A stretch of 16,112 bases of DNA from Candidatus Adiutrix sp. (GTDB taxonomy: Bacteria > Desulfobacterota > Desulfarculia > Adiutricales > Adiutricaceae). The DNA is taken from the NCBI GenBank assembly GCA_031273445.1, contig JAISRV010000044.1, forward strand, positions 1 through 16,112, written 5' to 3'. Within the stretch, counting starts at the first letter, position 1. Each line of letters starts with the position of its first letter. Below, in pieces: positions 7,334 to 15,963 of the stretch. The position numbers were made by a program, and so were the translations under genes. The notes beneath the pieces were generated by a model, which was not told where the DNA came from, ran no database searches, and was given only the letters and a program-made list of their open reading frames with translations.

Positions 7334-9778
7334 TTAGAGGCCGGCTTCCGCCGGACGCCGGGTCTTGCCGGGAATGCGCCGGCCCCGCGGCGCGGCTGGG
7401 CGCATCTTGGGCCTGGCGTTGCGTCGCCTGACGGCGGGCTTGGCCGAACCGAAGACGATGTTTAGAAACTGGCCGATTTCATCGACGTCGATAAATTCCA
7501 TTTTGTGACGTATCTGCTGGGGGATATCTTCCAAGTCCTTGAGGTTCTGCCGAGGAATGATGACTTTTTTAATGCCGGCCCTTAGGGCGGCCAGGGATTT
7601 TTCTTTCAGGCCTCCGATGGGCATAATCTGGCCGCGCAGCGTTATTTCCCCGGTCATGGCCATATCTTTGGGCACCGGCCGCGAAGTCAGGGCCGAAATC
7701 AGGGCGGCCATGAGCGAAACTCCGGCCGAGGGGCCTTCCTTGGGCACGGCCCCGGCCGGCACATGGATATGGATGTCTATGTTTTCATAAAAATCATAGC
7801 CCAGGCCCAGCTCCGCCGCGTAGGAACGGGCGTAGGCCACGGCGGCCTGGGCGCTTTCCTTCATGACTTCTCCCAATTGCCCGGTCAAGGTTAGGTTGCC
7901 TTTGCCGGGCATGGTGCGCACTTCTATATACATCAATTCGCCGCCGAATTCCGTCCAGGCCAAGCCGGTGGCCACGCCCACCTGGCCTTCGGCTCTCTCC
8001 GGTTCCGGCAGAATTTCCGGGGGGCCCAGATATTTGTGGAGGGAAGCCGGGGTGATGCGCCAAGGTCCGTTTTTCCCCTCGGCCACCCTGCGGGCCACCT
8101 TGCGGCAGACCGTCGCCAGTTTTTTGTCCAGGCCGCGCAGGCCGGCCTCTTGGGTATAGGAAGCGATGATTTTTTTGACCGCCGCGTCGGCAAAGGTCAT
8201 CTCTTCCGACTTCAGCCCGTGGTCGGCTATCAGGCGGGGAATAAGATGACGGCGGGCTATCTCCACTTTTTCTTCGGCCGTATAGCCGGAAAGATGGATG
8301 ACCTCCATCCTGTCCTCCAGGGCCTGGGGGATAGTGTCCAGGAGGTTGGCCGTGGTGATGAACATTACTTTGGAAAGGTCGAACGGCAGGTTCAGGTAAT
8401 GGTCGGAAAAGGCGTTGTTCTGTTCCGGGTCGAGCACTTCCAGAAGGGCCGAGGCCGGATCGCCCCTGAAGTCGGCCCCGATTTTGTCGACTTCGTCGAG
8501 CATGAATACGGGATTGTTGGCCCCGGCCGTTTTCAGACCTTGAATGATGCGGCCAGGCAGGGCTCCGATATAGGTGCGGCGGTGGCCGCGAATTTCAGCC
8601 TCGTCGCGCATGCCCCCCAGGGAGAAGCGCACGAACTTTCGCCCCATGGCCTTGGCGATGGACTGGCCGAGGCTGGTCTTGCCGACGCCGGGAGGGCCGG
8701 CGAAACAGATGATGGGCCCTTTCTGCTTTTTGTGCAGCTTGCGCACGGCCAGATATTCCAGAATGCGGTCTTTGACCTTTTCCAGGTTGTAATGGTCAGT
8801 GTCGAGCACTTTTTTCGCTTCCGCCAGATCCAGATGATCGCGTGTGGAAACAGACCAGGGCAGGTCAAGAATCCAGTCGAGATAAGTGCGGATAAGGCTG
8901 GATTCGGCCGCGTCCGGGTGGGTCCACTCCATGCGGGCCAACTGTTTCAGGGCCTCGGCCGAGACTTCTTTCGGCAAGTGCGCTTTTTTGATTTTTTCCC
9001 GGTAATCGGCTAGTTCGTCGTCTTTAGCGCCTTCTTCGCCCAATTCGCGTTTGATGGCCCGCAACTGCTCGCGCAGATAATACTCCCGCTGGGACTTGTC
9101 CATCTCCTCCCTGGCTTCCGAATCAAGCTTGGCCTGCATGGTCGCCACCTTCAGCTCCTGAGCCAGGACCGAATTGACCAAACGCAGCCTCTCCAGCGGA
9201 TCTTCCGTCTCAAGCACCTTTTGGGCCATTTCCACCTTGATGCGCAGATTCGAGGCCACCATGTCGGCCAGGCGGCCGGGGTCGTCGATGTTGTCGAGAA
9301 TGGCCGCGACCTCTTCGCTTAAAATCTCCTTAAGCGACAGAATTTTTTGGCTCTGCTCACGCACGTTGCGCATCATCGCTTCCAGTTCAACGGAGGAAGT
9401 CGGCGTCGCGGGCTCGGCCAGGGGTTCCACCAGGGCCCTGATGTAAGGGTCGCTGGCGGTCATCGCGATGACCCTGGCCTTGGCCAGACCCTGAACCAGG
9501 ACTTTAAGGCGCCCGTCGGGCATCCTGAGCTGGCGCATGACCATGGCCACGGTGCCGACCTGATAGACGTCGGCCGGGCCCGGCTCGTCCTTGGCCGGGT
9601 CTTTCTGGGTGACGATCAATACCAGTTTGTCGTTTTCCTGGGCGGCCTCGACCGCGGCCACGGAAGCGTCGCGGCCGATGAACAGCGGCAGAATCATGTC
9701 GGTGAATATGACCACGTCCCGCACGGCCAGAAGTGGCAGTTCAGAAGGGATATTCGTGTCGTTTTTTTTATTGTTCAA
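7334..9778 (-). CDS. lon: ATP-dependent protease Lon
   Basis: Lon is a cytoplasmic AAA+ serine protease that degrades misfolded and regulatory proteins. Counting from the TTG at 9778 the product is 814 aa, a normal length. The N-terminal substrate domain begins with LPLLAVRDVVIFTDMILPLF. Walker A is GPPGVGKT (361-368) and Walker B is FMLDEVDK (425-432). The catalytic dyad is S684 (EGPSAG) with K727 (GGLKEK), at the usual 43-residue spacing. The open frame continues upstream to an ATG at 10144, but those 122 residues are unrelated to Lon and resemble a transposase remnant. I chose TTG because GAGGG sits eight bases before it and a promoter lies at 9818-9846, which makes the longer product impossible from that promoter. 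An Arg/Pro-rich tail of about 35 residues follows the normal Lon end. The LarC-like gene follows 22 bases later. Confidence 0.95.
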   Translation of the reverse strand: MNNKKNDTNIPSELPLLAVRDVVIFTDMILPLFIGRDASVAAVEAAQENDKLVLIVTQKDPAKDEPGPADVYQVGTVAMVMRQLRMPDGRLKVLVQGLAKARVIAMTASDPYIRALVEPLAEPATPTSSVELEAMMRNVREQSQKILSLKEILSEEVAAILDNIDDPGRLADMVASNLRIKVEMAQKVLETEDPLERLRLVNSVLAQELKVATMQAKLDSEAREEMDKSQREYYLREQLRAIKRELGEEGAKDDELADYREKIKKAHLPKEVSAEALKQLARMEWTHPDAAESSLIRTYLDWILDLPWSVSTRDHLDLAEAKKVLDTDHYNLEKVKDRILEYLAVRKLHKKQKGPIICFAGPPGVGKTSLGQSIAKAMGRKFVRFSLGGMRDEAEIRGHRRTYIGALPGRIIQGLKTAGANNPVFMLDEVDKIGADFRGDPASALLEVLDPEQNNAFSDHYLNLPFDLSKVMFITTANLLDTIPQALEDRMEVIHLSGYTAEEKVEIARRHLIPRLIADHGLKSEEMTFADAAVKKIIASYTQEAGLRGLDKKLATVCRKVARRVAEGKNGPWRITPASLHKYLGPPEILPEPERAEGQVGVATGLAWTEFGGELMYIEVRTMPGKGNLTLTGQLGEVMKESAQAAVAYARSYAAELGLGYDFYENIDIHIHVPAGAVPKEGPSAGVSLMAALISALTSRPVPKDMAMTGEITLRGQIMPIGGLKEKSLAALRAGIKKVIIPRQNLKDLEDIPQQIRHKMEFIDVDEIGQFLNIVFGSAKPAVRRRNARPKMRPAAPRGRRIPGKTRRPAEAGL

Positions 9779-9817
9779 GTTTTTGCCCTCAAATATGGTT
9801 ATTGATGAACCGTCATT

Positions 9818-9846
9818 ATTATACCCCAGGACGGCGCATATCCCAA
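9818..9846 (-). promoter_or_regulatory. Predicted sigma-70 promoter of lon
   Basis: On the minus strand, TTGGGA (9841-9846) and a perfect TATAAT (9818-9823) are 17 bases apart. The transcript would start near 9811 and leave a leader of about 33 bases before the TTG start. I saw no sigma-32 type -10 (CCCCAT) or CIRCE element, so heat-shock control is not shown here. Confidence 0.65.
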
Positions 9847-10024
9847 GCAATAAGACCAGCGCCTTAAAAGGCGGCGAATTTAAGCCCTCCGCTGGACGAA
9901 TTTTTTTCGCGACAGGCTTCAAAGCCGCCGTAAGCCGGCCGACGCAACCGCCCGCCGGACATGAAGTTTCTTTTCTACAACATACCGGATGAAATGTCCA
10001 TAGCCGCCCGGCCTGCAAGTTCAG

Positions 10025-10256
10025 GGCGACAACTTTAAAAAGGCTCAAAAAGAAATCTCCGGTCGCGACGCCGAAACTCTTCCTGACCGTTTCCGCAAGG
10101 CCCGTGTCCTTGGCAACCTTGTCGAGGATCAAATGAGGTCCCATGACTTTCGTAGTCGCGGCGACGCCGTCTGCCGCAGCTGCCGCGGCACGCTTCGGGC
10201 TCCTTATTCTTCCTGCCGGAGGGGATGACCTCGCCGGTCTTCTCGTCTAACCTGCC
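10025..10256 (-). pseudogene. Degraded IS1634/IS4-like transposase N-terminal remnant
   Basis: On the minus strand the translation gives GRLDEKTGEVIPSGRKN (from 10256). After a change of frame near 10185 it reads on as ATTKVMGPHLILDKVAKDTG and AETVRKSFG...FFLSLF. This matches the order found in the N-terminal part of IS1634-type transposases: I-G-K-[IL]-D-x-x-T-G-E, then VGP-x-x-[IL]-LD, TGL, and a Phe-Leu-Ser-rich segment. The DDE catalytic core is absent and the two parts are out of frame, so it is a relic. No terminal inverted repeats or target-site duplication could be recognised. The second part is in frame with lon by chance, which is why the open frame there extends 122 codons too far. 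The ~170 bases between this remnant and the lon promoter (9847-10024) hold nothing I can name. Confidence 0.6.
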
Positions 10257-10548
10257 AAAGGATATTTCATCGGCAGCGGCGCCATAGAGAGTTCCAACAG
10301 GACTGTGGTTCAGGGACGAGTAAAACTGCCTGGGGTGAGGCGGAATATGGAGTCGGCGCTGAACGTAATCATCTTAATGGCGAAATTGGAGAGTCATCGC
10401 TGGGAACAGGAGCTTGTCAATGCTGTACATCGGCGCTATGAGCTACAGCCTGGCAGACGCTACTCATTCCCACAATGCTCACCAGAAAAAAAAATAGAAT
10501 ACTGTGGACGAAAAATTATAAATTTTTTCATCTACACCCTCTTTTTAC
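10257..10548. other. Degraded intergenic stretch with no supported gene
   Basis: This stretch of about 290 bases lies between the transposase remnant and the mipA promoter. A plus-strand open frame crosses it (starting GTG at 10305), but it has no ribosome-binding site, overlaps the next promoter, and its product resembles nothing I know. In another plus frame, TAWGEAEYGVGAERN (about 10335-10380) recalls the Trp-Gly-Glu turns of autotransporter barrels, but it soon ends at stop codons. At most it is a decayed fragment. The right part (10480-10548) is AT-rich. Confidence 0.4.
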
Positions 10549-10577
10549 TTGACTCGAGGCCACATAAGAACTATTCT
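10549..10577 (+). promoter_or_regulatory. Predicted sigma-70 promoter of the MipA/OmpV-family gene
   Basis: TTGACT (10549-10554) and TATTCT (10572-10577) are separated by 17 bases in AT-rich sequence. The -10 box ends 16 bases before the ATG at 10594, so the leader would be only about 10 bases long and would just include the GAGG ribosome-binding site. The near-consensus -35 argues against using this TTG as a start codon. Confidence 0.55.
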
Positions 10578-10593
10578 TTACTATAGAGGCTTT

Positions 10594-11367
10594 ATGTTTG
10601 CCAAAATTGCCCGCTCGTCTATCTTGCTTTCTTCTTTCATGCTTTTTTATGCCTGTTCTGCCGGCGCGCAGGAACCTATGGGTCAAAAAAGCCATTTTCG
10701 CTTGGGCCTTGGAGCGGGAGCGGCAACATCCGAATACAAAGATATGGATGTCGCGGTAAGGCCTATGCCGATCATTCATTACGAAAGAGGCCGTTTTTTT
10801 TTACGCGGGCTGACCGGCGGAGTGCGTCTCTTTAAAAACGGTCAGCATGAATTTTCGCTGAATGCGTCTTATATGCCTCAAAATTATGACGCCGGCGAAA
10901 GCGGCGATCCAGCCATGCGTCAGCTTGATGATCGACGCCCTACTATGATGGCCGGGGCGAGTTACAGGTTGACGACGGATTGGGGGGCGGCCGGAATTTC
11001 GGCCGCATTAGACGCCCTGAACACGAGCGGTGGAATGCTCATCGACGTTTACTACGCCTACCCTATTGAGGCGGGCGATTTCACTTTAGCTCCCAGAGGC
11101 GGGGTAGTTTGGGCCAGCGACAAATTTAACGACTACTATTACGGCATACGCGGCGAAGAATCGCTGAAAAGCGGGTTAAGAGAATATAAGGCCAACGCGG
11201 GTTTTTCCCCGTATGCGGGCTTGCATGTCAGCCTCCATATCTCAGGAAGCTGGAATATCCATCTGTACGGCAACGCGGTATTTTTAAGCCGTGAAATAAC
11301 CGACAGCCCCATGGTTGACAAAAAAGTCAAATATAGCGGCGGAGCGGGCTTGTCTTATTCATTTTAA
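10594..11367 (+). CDS. MipA/OmpV-family outer-membrane protein
   Basis: The 257-aa product starts with a Sec signal peptide: a positive N-terminus, hydrophobic residues 9-20, and likely cleavage after A25 (SAGA|QE). The mature part alternates short beta-strand-like segments, including FRLGLGAGAATSEYKDMD, IIHYERGRFFLRGLTGG and YYYGIRGEES-x-x-SGL. It ends with a C-terminal phenylalanine (YSF), the usual signal for the outer-membrane beta-barrel assembly machine. This is the pattern of the MipA/OmpV family. Some members act as scaffolds for murein enzymes and others are barrels of unknown cargo; which applies here is unclear. The ATG at 10594 is chosen over an upstream TTG because it has GAGG nearby, gives a proper signal peptide, and lies after the promoter. 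It is the only well-supported plus-strand gene in the window and has visibly lower GC content than its neighbours. Confidence 0.85.
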   Translation: MFAKIARSSILLSSFMLFYACSAGAQEPMGQKSHFRLGLGAGAATSEYKDMDVAVRPMPIIHYERGRFFLRGLTGGVRLFKNGQHEFSLNASYMPQNYDAGESGDPAMRQLDDRRPTMMAGASYRLTTDWGAAGISAALDALNTSGGMLIDVYYAYPIEAGDFTLAPRGGVVWASDKFNDYYYGIRGEESLKSGLREYKANAGFSPYAGLHVSLHISGSWNIHLYGNAVFLSREITDSPMVDKKVKYSGGAGLSYSF

Positions 11368-11429
11368 GAGGCCGTCTCTCGCCTGACGCCGCCCGGTTAT
11401 TGACGGTTTAACGGCTTAGGAAAAGCCTG

Positions 11430-11446
11430 ACGGCGAATTAGGCCGT
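11430..11446 (+). terminator. Possible weak terminator between the convergent mipA and holA genes
   Basis: ACGGC (11430-11434) and GCCGT (11442-11446) form a 5-bp stem with a 7-base loop, followed by TTCT on the plus strand. Just before it, GGCTT/AAGCC forms another small stem. The position in a 102-base gap between convergent genes suits a terminator, but both stems are short. Confidence 0.3.
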
Positions 11447-11469
11447 TTCTCCGCCAAGGGAAAACGCCG

Positions 11470-12480
11470 TTACCGCCCCGCGGCTTTCAGCATTATTCCC
11501 AGGCGCAGAGACAGATTTTCCATAATCATCTGCGGCGGCGCGGCGCTGGTGACTAGGTCGCGGTGTGCGTCTTCCAGTAGGCTCAGGGCCTCAGCCAGGC
11601 TTTGCCAGGGCCATCGCGCGGCTTGAGGTTGTGTTTTTTCCAGGGCATAAGGGTGCATACCCAGTCGGCCGGCTTCATCTTTAGGGAGCCTGGTCAGGCC
11701 CATGGAGCTCTGGCGGGTTTTGATGCGCAGCATGAGCCGGAAGTAAGAAACAATCCTGGGCAATACCTGCAGGGGCTGTTCGGTCGTCAGGTGCTCCATC
11801 AACGTGGCCAGGGCGTAGGAGACATCCTGCCGCCCCAAGGCTTCAACTAGGGCAAAATCTTTGGCCTCCAGGGCCAGGCTGACCATTTCTTTGACTAAGG
11901 CCGCGCTCACGGCGCCGCCTTCCCCCAGAAACAGAGACAGCTTTTCGGCCTCGCCGGCCAGAACAGAAGCATCTGTTCCAGCTCTCTCAATCAGTAAATC
12001 AGCCGGGCCATTCGCCAGAGTCACGCCCCGGGCCCGAAATTCTTCAATCAGCCATTTGCGCAGGGCCGCGCCTTTGGGCGGGTCGCAGTCGACCATAGCC
12101 CCGGCCGATTTTACTTTTTTAAAAAATTTCAACCGACTATCCACTTTGTCCAGGACGATCAAAATGATCGTATCGTCGTTGGGCGAGTCCAGATAATCGG
12201 CCAAATGATTCCAGTCGTCGCCGCTGAAAGGCGGATTTTTAGTCGCCACCACTCGTGGCGGAACGAAAAACGGCCTGGTTGAGGCTTCGCCCACCAGTCG
12301 CCGGGCCTGTCCGGCTTCCAGATTTATGATCTGGTGATTGAAATCCTTAAATGATGCCTCGACCGCTTCTTCCGCCGCCTGAAGGCATCTGGAGACGGCC
12401 GACATCTCCCCGCCGCCGATGACGTAAAGAGGCCGCCGGGCTTCGCTTTTCACCTCTTTTATAAAATCTTCAGGACTCAT
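11470..12480 (-). CDS. holA: DNA polymerase III subunit delta
   Basis: Delta is the clamp-loader subunit that opens the beta sliding clamp during chromosome replication. The 336-aa length is typical. The overall layout fits HolA: an N-terminal loader domain opening with FIKEV and PLYVIGGGE, then TRPFFVPPRVVATKNPPF and DDTIILIVLDKVDSRLKFFKKVKSAG. A helical second domain contains LLIERAGTDASVLAGEAEKL, and a C-terminal collar domain carries the Leu-rich DVSYALATLMEHL and IVSYFRLMLRIK. As is normal for delta, there is no working Walker A motif. The gene starts eight bases after the response-regulator stop, with GAGG only two bases from the ATG, so translation is likely coupled. Its place at the end of a signalling operon is unusual. 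Confidence 0.88.
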   Translation of the reverse strand: MSPEDFIKEVKSEARRPLYVIGGGEMSAVSRCLQAAEEAVEASFKDFNHQIINLEAGQARRLVGEASTRPFFVPPRVVATKNPPFSGDDWNHLADYLDSPNDDTIILIVLDKVDSRLKFFKKVKSAGAMVDCDPPKGAALRKWLIEEFRARGVTLANGPADLLIERAGTDASVLAGEAEKLSLFLGEGGAVSAALVKEMVSLALEAKDFALVEALGRQDVSYALATLMEHLTTEQPLQVLPRIVSYFRLMLRIKTRQSSMGLTRLPKDEAGRLGMHPYALEKTQPQAARWPWQSLAEALSLLEDAHRDLVTSAAPPQMIMENLSLRLGIMLKAAGR

Positions 12481-12488
12481 GGCCTCAT

Positions 12489-14207
12489 TTAAGCCCGGGG
12501 GTCTATGTTGAATTTTTTGAGTTTATACGGCATCAGGTTTTTCTTGATGCCCAGGATATCCGCGGCCTGGCTCTGCACCCCGCCTGTTTTTTCCAGAGCC
12601 GCGCGTAAAAGGCATTCCTCCAGAGCCTCCAGAGCCGACGGCAGGGCCAGACCCGGAGGAACGGCCAGGGCCAGTTCTTCGGCCAGCGGCGTAGGCTCTA
12701 GGCTGCGGTATTTATCCCACTTGTATTTGAAGACGTTTTTCTTAAGTCCCAGGACGGCCGCAGCCTGGCTCTGGACTCCGTCATTGGCGGCCAGAGTTGA
12801 GCGTATCAGCCCCTCTTCCAGAGCCGAGACGGCTTCATCCAGGGACATTTCCTCCGGCAACGCGGAAACGGCCTGCGTCAGCCAGCTTTCATCGCCGTTG
12901 GAGGCGAAATGGCCGCTACGGAACTCGCGATAGTCATCGCCCCTCGGGCTGACGACCTGCCGCGGCTGGGCGACCATGGCCGGGCTTCCATATGCGGCTT
13001 CGGCGAAAGGGACCGTAGCGCCGGCGACGGGCTGCCTAATATCATCCGGCAAATCTTCTGGCAGTATCTCCGCCCCTGAGGCCAGCACCAAGCCGCGCTC
13101 AATGACGTTTTCCAATTCGCGAACATTGCCAGGCCAGGAGTAGGCAAACATAAGCCGCAACGCTTCAGGACTCAGAGCGCGAGCCGCGCTCCGTTCATAT
13201 TCAATGAATTTTTTCAAAAAATGTTCAACTAAAAGCGGCAAATCATCCAGACGTTCCCTTAGAGCCGGCAGTTCCAGGCGAACCACATTCAATCGGTAGA
13301 AAAGGTCTTCACGGAAATTACCCGCCGCGACTTCTTTTTTCAAATCCCGATTGGTGGCGGCGATCAGGCGTACATCCATCTCAATGGAGCGGCTGCCGCC
13401 GACCCGCTCAAAACGGCGTTCCTGCAAAACACGCAACAGCTTCACTTGAAGACTGTGATCCATCTCGCCGATTTCGTCCAAAAAAAGCGAACCGCCGTCA
13501 GCCATTTCAAAGCGCCCGGCCCGCCCTTGCCGGGCATCGGTAAAAGCGCCTTTTTCATGCCCGAACAGTTCGCTTTCCAGAAGCGTGGGGGATAAAGCCG
13601 AACAGTTGACGGCCACGAAAGGGCCTTCCGCTCTGGGGCTGTTGTAATGAAGGGCCTGAGCCACTAATTCCTTGCCGGTTCCGCTTTCGCCGGTGACCAG
13701 CACATTGGCCCTGGTGGGGGCCACCCTTTCCAACACCTGGTAGAGTTCGAGCATGGGCTTGGATTTGCCGATAAGGCTGCCGAAACTGTAACGTCGATTC
13801 AGAACCGAGCGCAACTCCTGGTTCTGGCGCTTCAGACGGCCGGGCGCAAGAGCCTTGGCTACGGCGCCGAGCATTTTCTCATTGGGGCAGGGTTTTTCCA
13901 GAAAATAGAAGGCGCCGCCGTCCGTCACCGCGCCGACCGCCAGTTCCACAGTGCCGAAGGCGCTAAGCAATATCACCGGAATGTCCGGTTTGTGCGTTTT
14001 GACTCTGTACAGCAACTCCAGCCCGTCTCCATCAGGCATAGTCACGTCGGTGAGCACCAGATCTACGTCCTCTTTCTGAAAAAGGCCCCAGGCTTCATTG
14101 CCGCTGTAGGCGCTGATGGTGGCGTAGCCCTCATGGCGGAAGAGCGCGGTCAGGGTCGGATGGTAATTATTCTCGTCGTCCACTATTAAAATTGTTTCCA
14201 TAGTCAT
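12489..14207 (-). CDS. NtrC-family sigma-54 response regulator with two Fis-type HTH units
   Basis: The 572-aa protein has three parts. The receiver domain (4-120) has acidic residues D10/D11, phospho-acceptor D54 (LVLTDVTMP), S82 and K105 (FLEKP). The AAA+ sigma-54 activator domain (about 143-380) has Walker A GESGTGKE (173-180), sigma-54 contact loop GAFTDA (220-225; the classic form is GAFTGA), Walker [12 protein letters not shown] (240-250) and the R-finger region [13 protein letters not shown]. The C-terminus carries two Fis-like helix-turn-helix units (456-500 and 522-566) instead of the usual one. Phosphorylated by its kinase, it should activate RpoN-dependent promoters; the targets are unknown. 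It lies seven bases after the kinase gene with no clear Shine-Dalgarno sequence, so coupling is likely. The second Met (residue 3) is an equally possible start. Confidence 0.93.
   Translation of the reverse strand: MTMETILIVDDENNYHPTLTALFRHEGYATISAYSGNEAWGLFQKEDVDLVLTDVTMPDGDGLELLYRVKTHKPDIPVILLSAFGTVELAVGAVTDGGAFYFLEKPCPNEKMLGAVAKALAPGRLKRQNQELRSVLNRRYSFGSLIGKSKPMLELYQVLERVAPTRANVLVTGESGTGKELVAQALHYNSPRAEGPFVAVNCSALSPTLLESELFGHEKGAFTDARQGRAGRFEMADGGSLFLDEIGEMDHSLQVKLLRVLQERRFERVGGSRSIEMDVRLIAATNRDLKKEVAAGNFREDLFYRLNVVRLELPALRERLDDLPLLVEHFLKKFIEYERSAARALSPEALRLMFAYSWPGNVRELENVIERGLVLASGAEILPEDLPDDIRQPVAGATVPFAEAAYGSPAMVAQPRQVVSPRGDDYREFRSGHFASNGDESWLTQAVSALPEEMSLDEAVSALEEGLIRSTLAANDGVQSQAAAVLGLKKNVFKYKWDKYRSLEPTPLAEELALAVPPGLALPSALEALEECLLRAALEKTGGVQSQAADILGIKKNLMPYKLKKFNIDPRA
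12510..12842 (-). repeat. Tandem duplication encoding two Fis-type HTH motifs
   Basis: Residues 456-500 (12708-12842) and 522-566 (12510-12644) of the response regulator align without gaps over 45 positions with 24 identities by my count. Both contain GVQSQAA, then LG-x-KKN and YK-x-x-K. The repeat can still be seen at the DNA level, for example GCCTGGCTCTG in both copies on the plus strand. A 21-residue Pro/Ala/Leu-rich linker joins them. Confidence 0.85.
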
Positions 14208-14214
14208 TTATATT

Positions 14215-15963
14215 TCAGCTGATTTTCAGATTGATGACGACTTTAAGGCCCGGCCCGGCCCCGTCTTCAAATTCATGGGCCGATGGTTCGCCCGAGATCA
14301 GTTCAATATCGCCGCCGTGCGCCACGATAATATTGCGGACGATGACCAGACCCAGGCCGGTGCCTTTGGCCTTGGTGGTGAAAAACGGCGAAAATATTTT
14401 TTTGACCGCCTCGTCGGATAAGCCGGGGCCGGTGTCTTCAATGACGACGGAGAGTCTCGCGTCATCCCCCTGACCTGTCAAAGCGGTGGAAATGGTCAGA
14501 AGCCCGCCGTCGCCCATCGCCTGAATAGCGTTGACCAGTATGTTCAAAAAGGCGCGGCGCAACATGCCCGCATCGCCGGGCGTCTCCGTCGGTTCGGCCC
14601 GCAGGCGCGTGCGCACTTCCACGCCGTTTCTGGCCAGAGTGACCTCAAGGAAAGCCAGAATTTCCTCTAAAATATCCTCGACTATCACCGGCTCCAGCTT
14701 GATCGTCAAGGGCCTGGCGAAATCGAGAAACTCGGTGACCACCTCGGAAAGGCGATTGGCTTCTTCCAAAATATTTCCGGCCAACCTGAACTGTTCAGGC
14801 TTGTCTCTTAAAAAACGAGCTAAAAGGTCAGCTGTGGAATGGATAATGCCCAGGGGATTTCTAATTTCATGGGCCACGGTGGCCACCATGCTGCCGAGGC
14901 CGGCCAGCCGCTCAGCCTGGCCCAGACGCGCCTGAAGCATCTGGCGTTCCTGATTGCGCTTGGTGATGATGGCTTCGCCGCGGCTGACCACCCAGCGCAG
15001 AACCACTATAAGAAACAGGGAGAGAAAAACGGCCAGGGCCAGGGCGAAATACTGCAGTTTGGCTATTTGCCGAAATTCCGGAGTCAGATCACGGTTAAGT
15101 TCCAAAACCCCGGACAGCTTCCTGGCGCCTTCGCCGTATTTGGAAGGAGGCGGGGGCGGAGGGCCGATATCCCAGACTCCGCCGACCACAGGAACGCCGT
15201 TCAACAGCCAGACATTGAAAGTCATGGCTTTATAGCTCCGCAGAATAAACCGGCCTTGCGGAAAAAATTTCCACAGAAGGTAGTCGCCGCCTTCATAGTT
15301 GTTGACGATCAGGCTCCTGGCCTGGGCCAGAACCGAATCCTCTTCATCGTCTTCCAAGGCTTCGTCATTAAATAAGCCGCTGAGGAAACCAGACGGCCGC
15401 TCATCTTCAACCCGCGAATCCAATTTCGGCGCAACGGCTGAATCCGCCCGACTGAATCTTTTCACGGGCGAAGCCGAAATTCTGTATAAGCCGATGGCCT
15501 CGCTGTAGGCGGCCATATCGTCGGCTTTGGCCGGAAGCTCGCTCAAAGGGCGTTCGGTGGAATAAACCGCCAGCCCTTCCAGATTATAGATCTGAACACG
15601 GCTGATGTCGAAACCGTAAATGGTTTTGCCGATGACGTCATTTAGAATTTTCAGTTGGGCCTCGTCGCCCAGATGCACACGCCCGAAACGTTTGACCGCC
15701 ACCAGCTGAAAATCATACAACAACTGATAGTTCAAGTTTTCCATCAGTTTTATGGTGTCGTCTTCGACGCGCTTGGTTATGATAAGCTCAGCCTGATGGG
15801 AAACCACAGCCGCCAGCGTCAGGCTGGCGGCGAATATCAGCACCATGGCCACCAGCGAAAAAGACTTGACCAGCCGAAAAGGCTTCTCGTCCAGCCTCGA
15901 ATCAGGCTCGGCCCCGTTCTGAACAAAGTCGCCCAGTTTTATGTTTTCAGCGGCGCCTCTCAC
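14215..15963 (-). CDS. Membrane sensor histidine kinase, partner of the NtrC-type regulator
   Basis: The 582-aa inner-membrane kinase has one transmembrane helix at about 34-56 and another at about 304-326. They flank a periplasmic sensor region of about 245 residues. The sensor contains an acidic stretch (EALEDDEED, 201-209) and a six-proline run (268-273). The kinase core is complete: phospho-acceptor H365 in the H-box [10 protein letters not shown], the N-box [11 protein letters not shown] (473-483), G1 DTGPG (510-514), F-box FSPFFTTK (524-531) and G2 GTGLGL (534-539). This layout resembles ZraS/AtoS-type kinases that pair with sigma-54 regulators, and the regulator gene follows at once. 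The signal is unknown. The start is a GTG whose last bases overlap the pgi stop (GTGA); no ATG occurs before the first membrane helix, so I accept it although no Shine-Dalgarno sequence is clear. Confidence 0.92.
   Translation of the reverse strand: MRGAAENIKLGDFVQNGAEPDSRLDEKPFRLVKSFSLVAMVLIFAASLTLAAVVSHQAELIITKRVEDDTIKLMENLNYQLLYDFQLVAVKRFGRVHLGDEAQLKILNDVIGKTIYGFDISRVQIYNLEGLAVYSTERPLSELPAKADDMAAYSEAIGLYRISASPVKRFSRADSAVAPKLDSRVEDERPSGFLSGLFNDEALEDDEEDSVLAQARSLIVNNYEGGDYLLWKFFPQGRFILRSYKAMTFNVWLLNGVPVVGGVWDIGPPPPPPSKYGEGARKLSGVLELNRDLTPEFRQIAKLQYFALALAVFLSLFLIVVLRWVVSRGEAIITKRNQERQMLQARLGQAERLAGLGSMVATVAHEIRNPLGIIHSTADLLARFLRDKPEQFRLAGNILEEANRLSEVVTEFLDFARPLTIKLEPVIVEDILEEILAFLEVTLARNGVEVRTRLRAEPTETPGDAGMLRRAFLNILVNAIQAMGDGGLLTISTALTGQGDDARLSVVIEDTGPGLSDEAVKKIFSPFFTTKAKGTGLGLVIVRNIIVAHGGDIELISGEPSAHEFEDGAGPGLKVVINLKIS

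Noticed and set aside
8036..9013. 325-codon plus-strand frame opposite lon
   Set aside because: Its length comes from lying antisense to a conserved GC-rich gene; no domain, no start signals, and Lon motifs occupy the other strand throughout.
10335..10380. Autotransporter-like fragment (TAWGEAEYGVGAERN) in one plus frame
   Set aside because: Only about 15 residues look suggestive, and the frame soon hits stops; similarity is too weak to call a pseudogene.
10305..10586. Plus-strand 93-codon open frame before the mipA gene
   Set aside because: It begins with GTG without a ribosome-binding site, overlaps the mipA promoter, and has no recognisable domain; probably chance in degraded DNA.
14940..14958. 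TGGC...TTGC resembling a sigma-54 promoter on the plus strand
   Set aside because: The GG-GC spacing is one base too long and it lies antisense inside the kinase gene.
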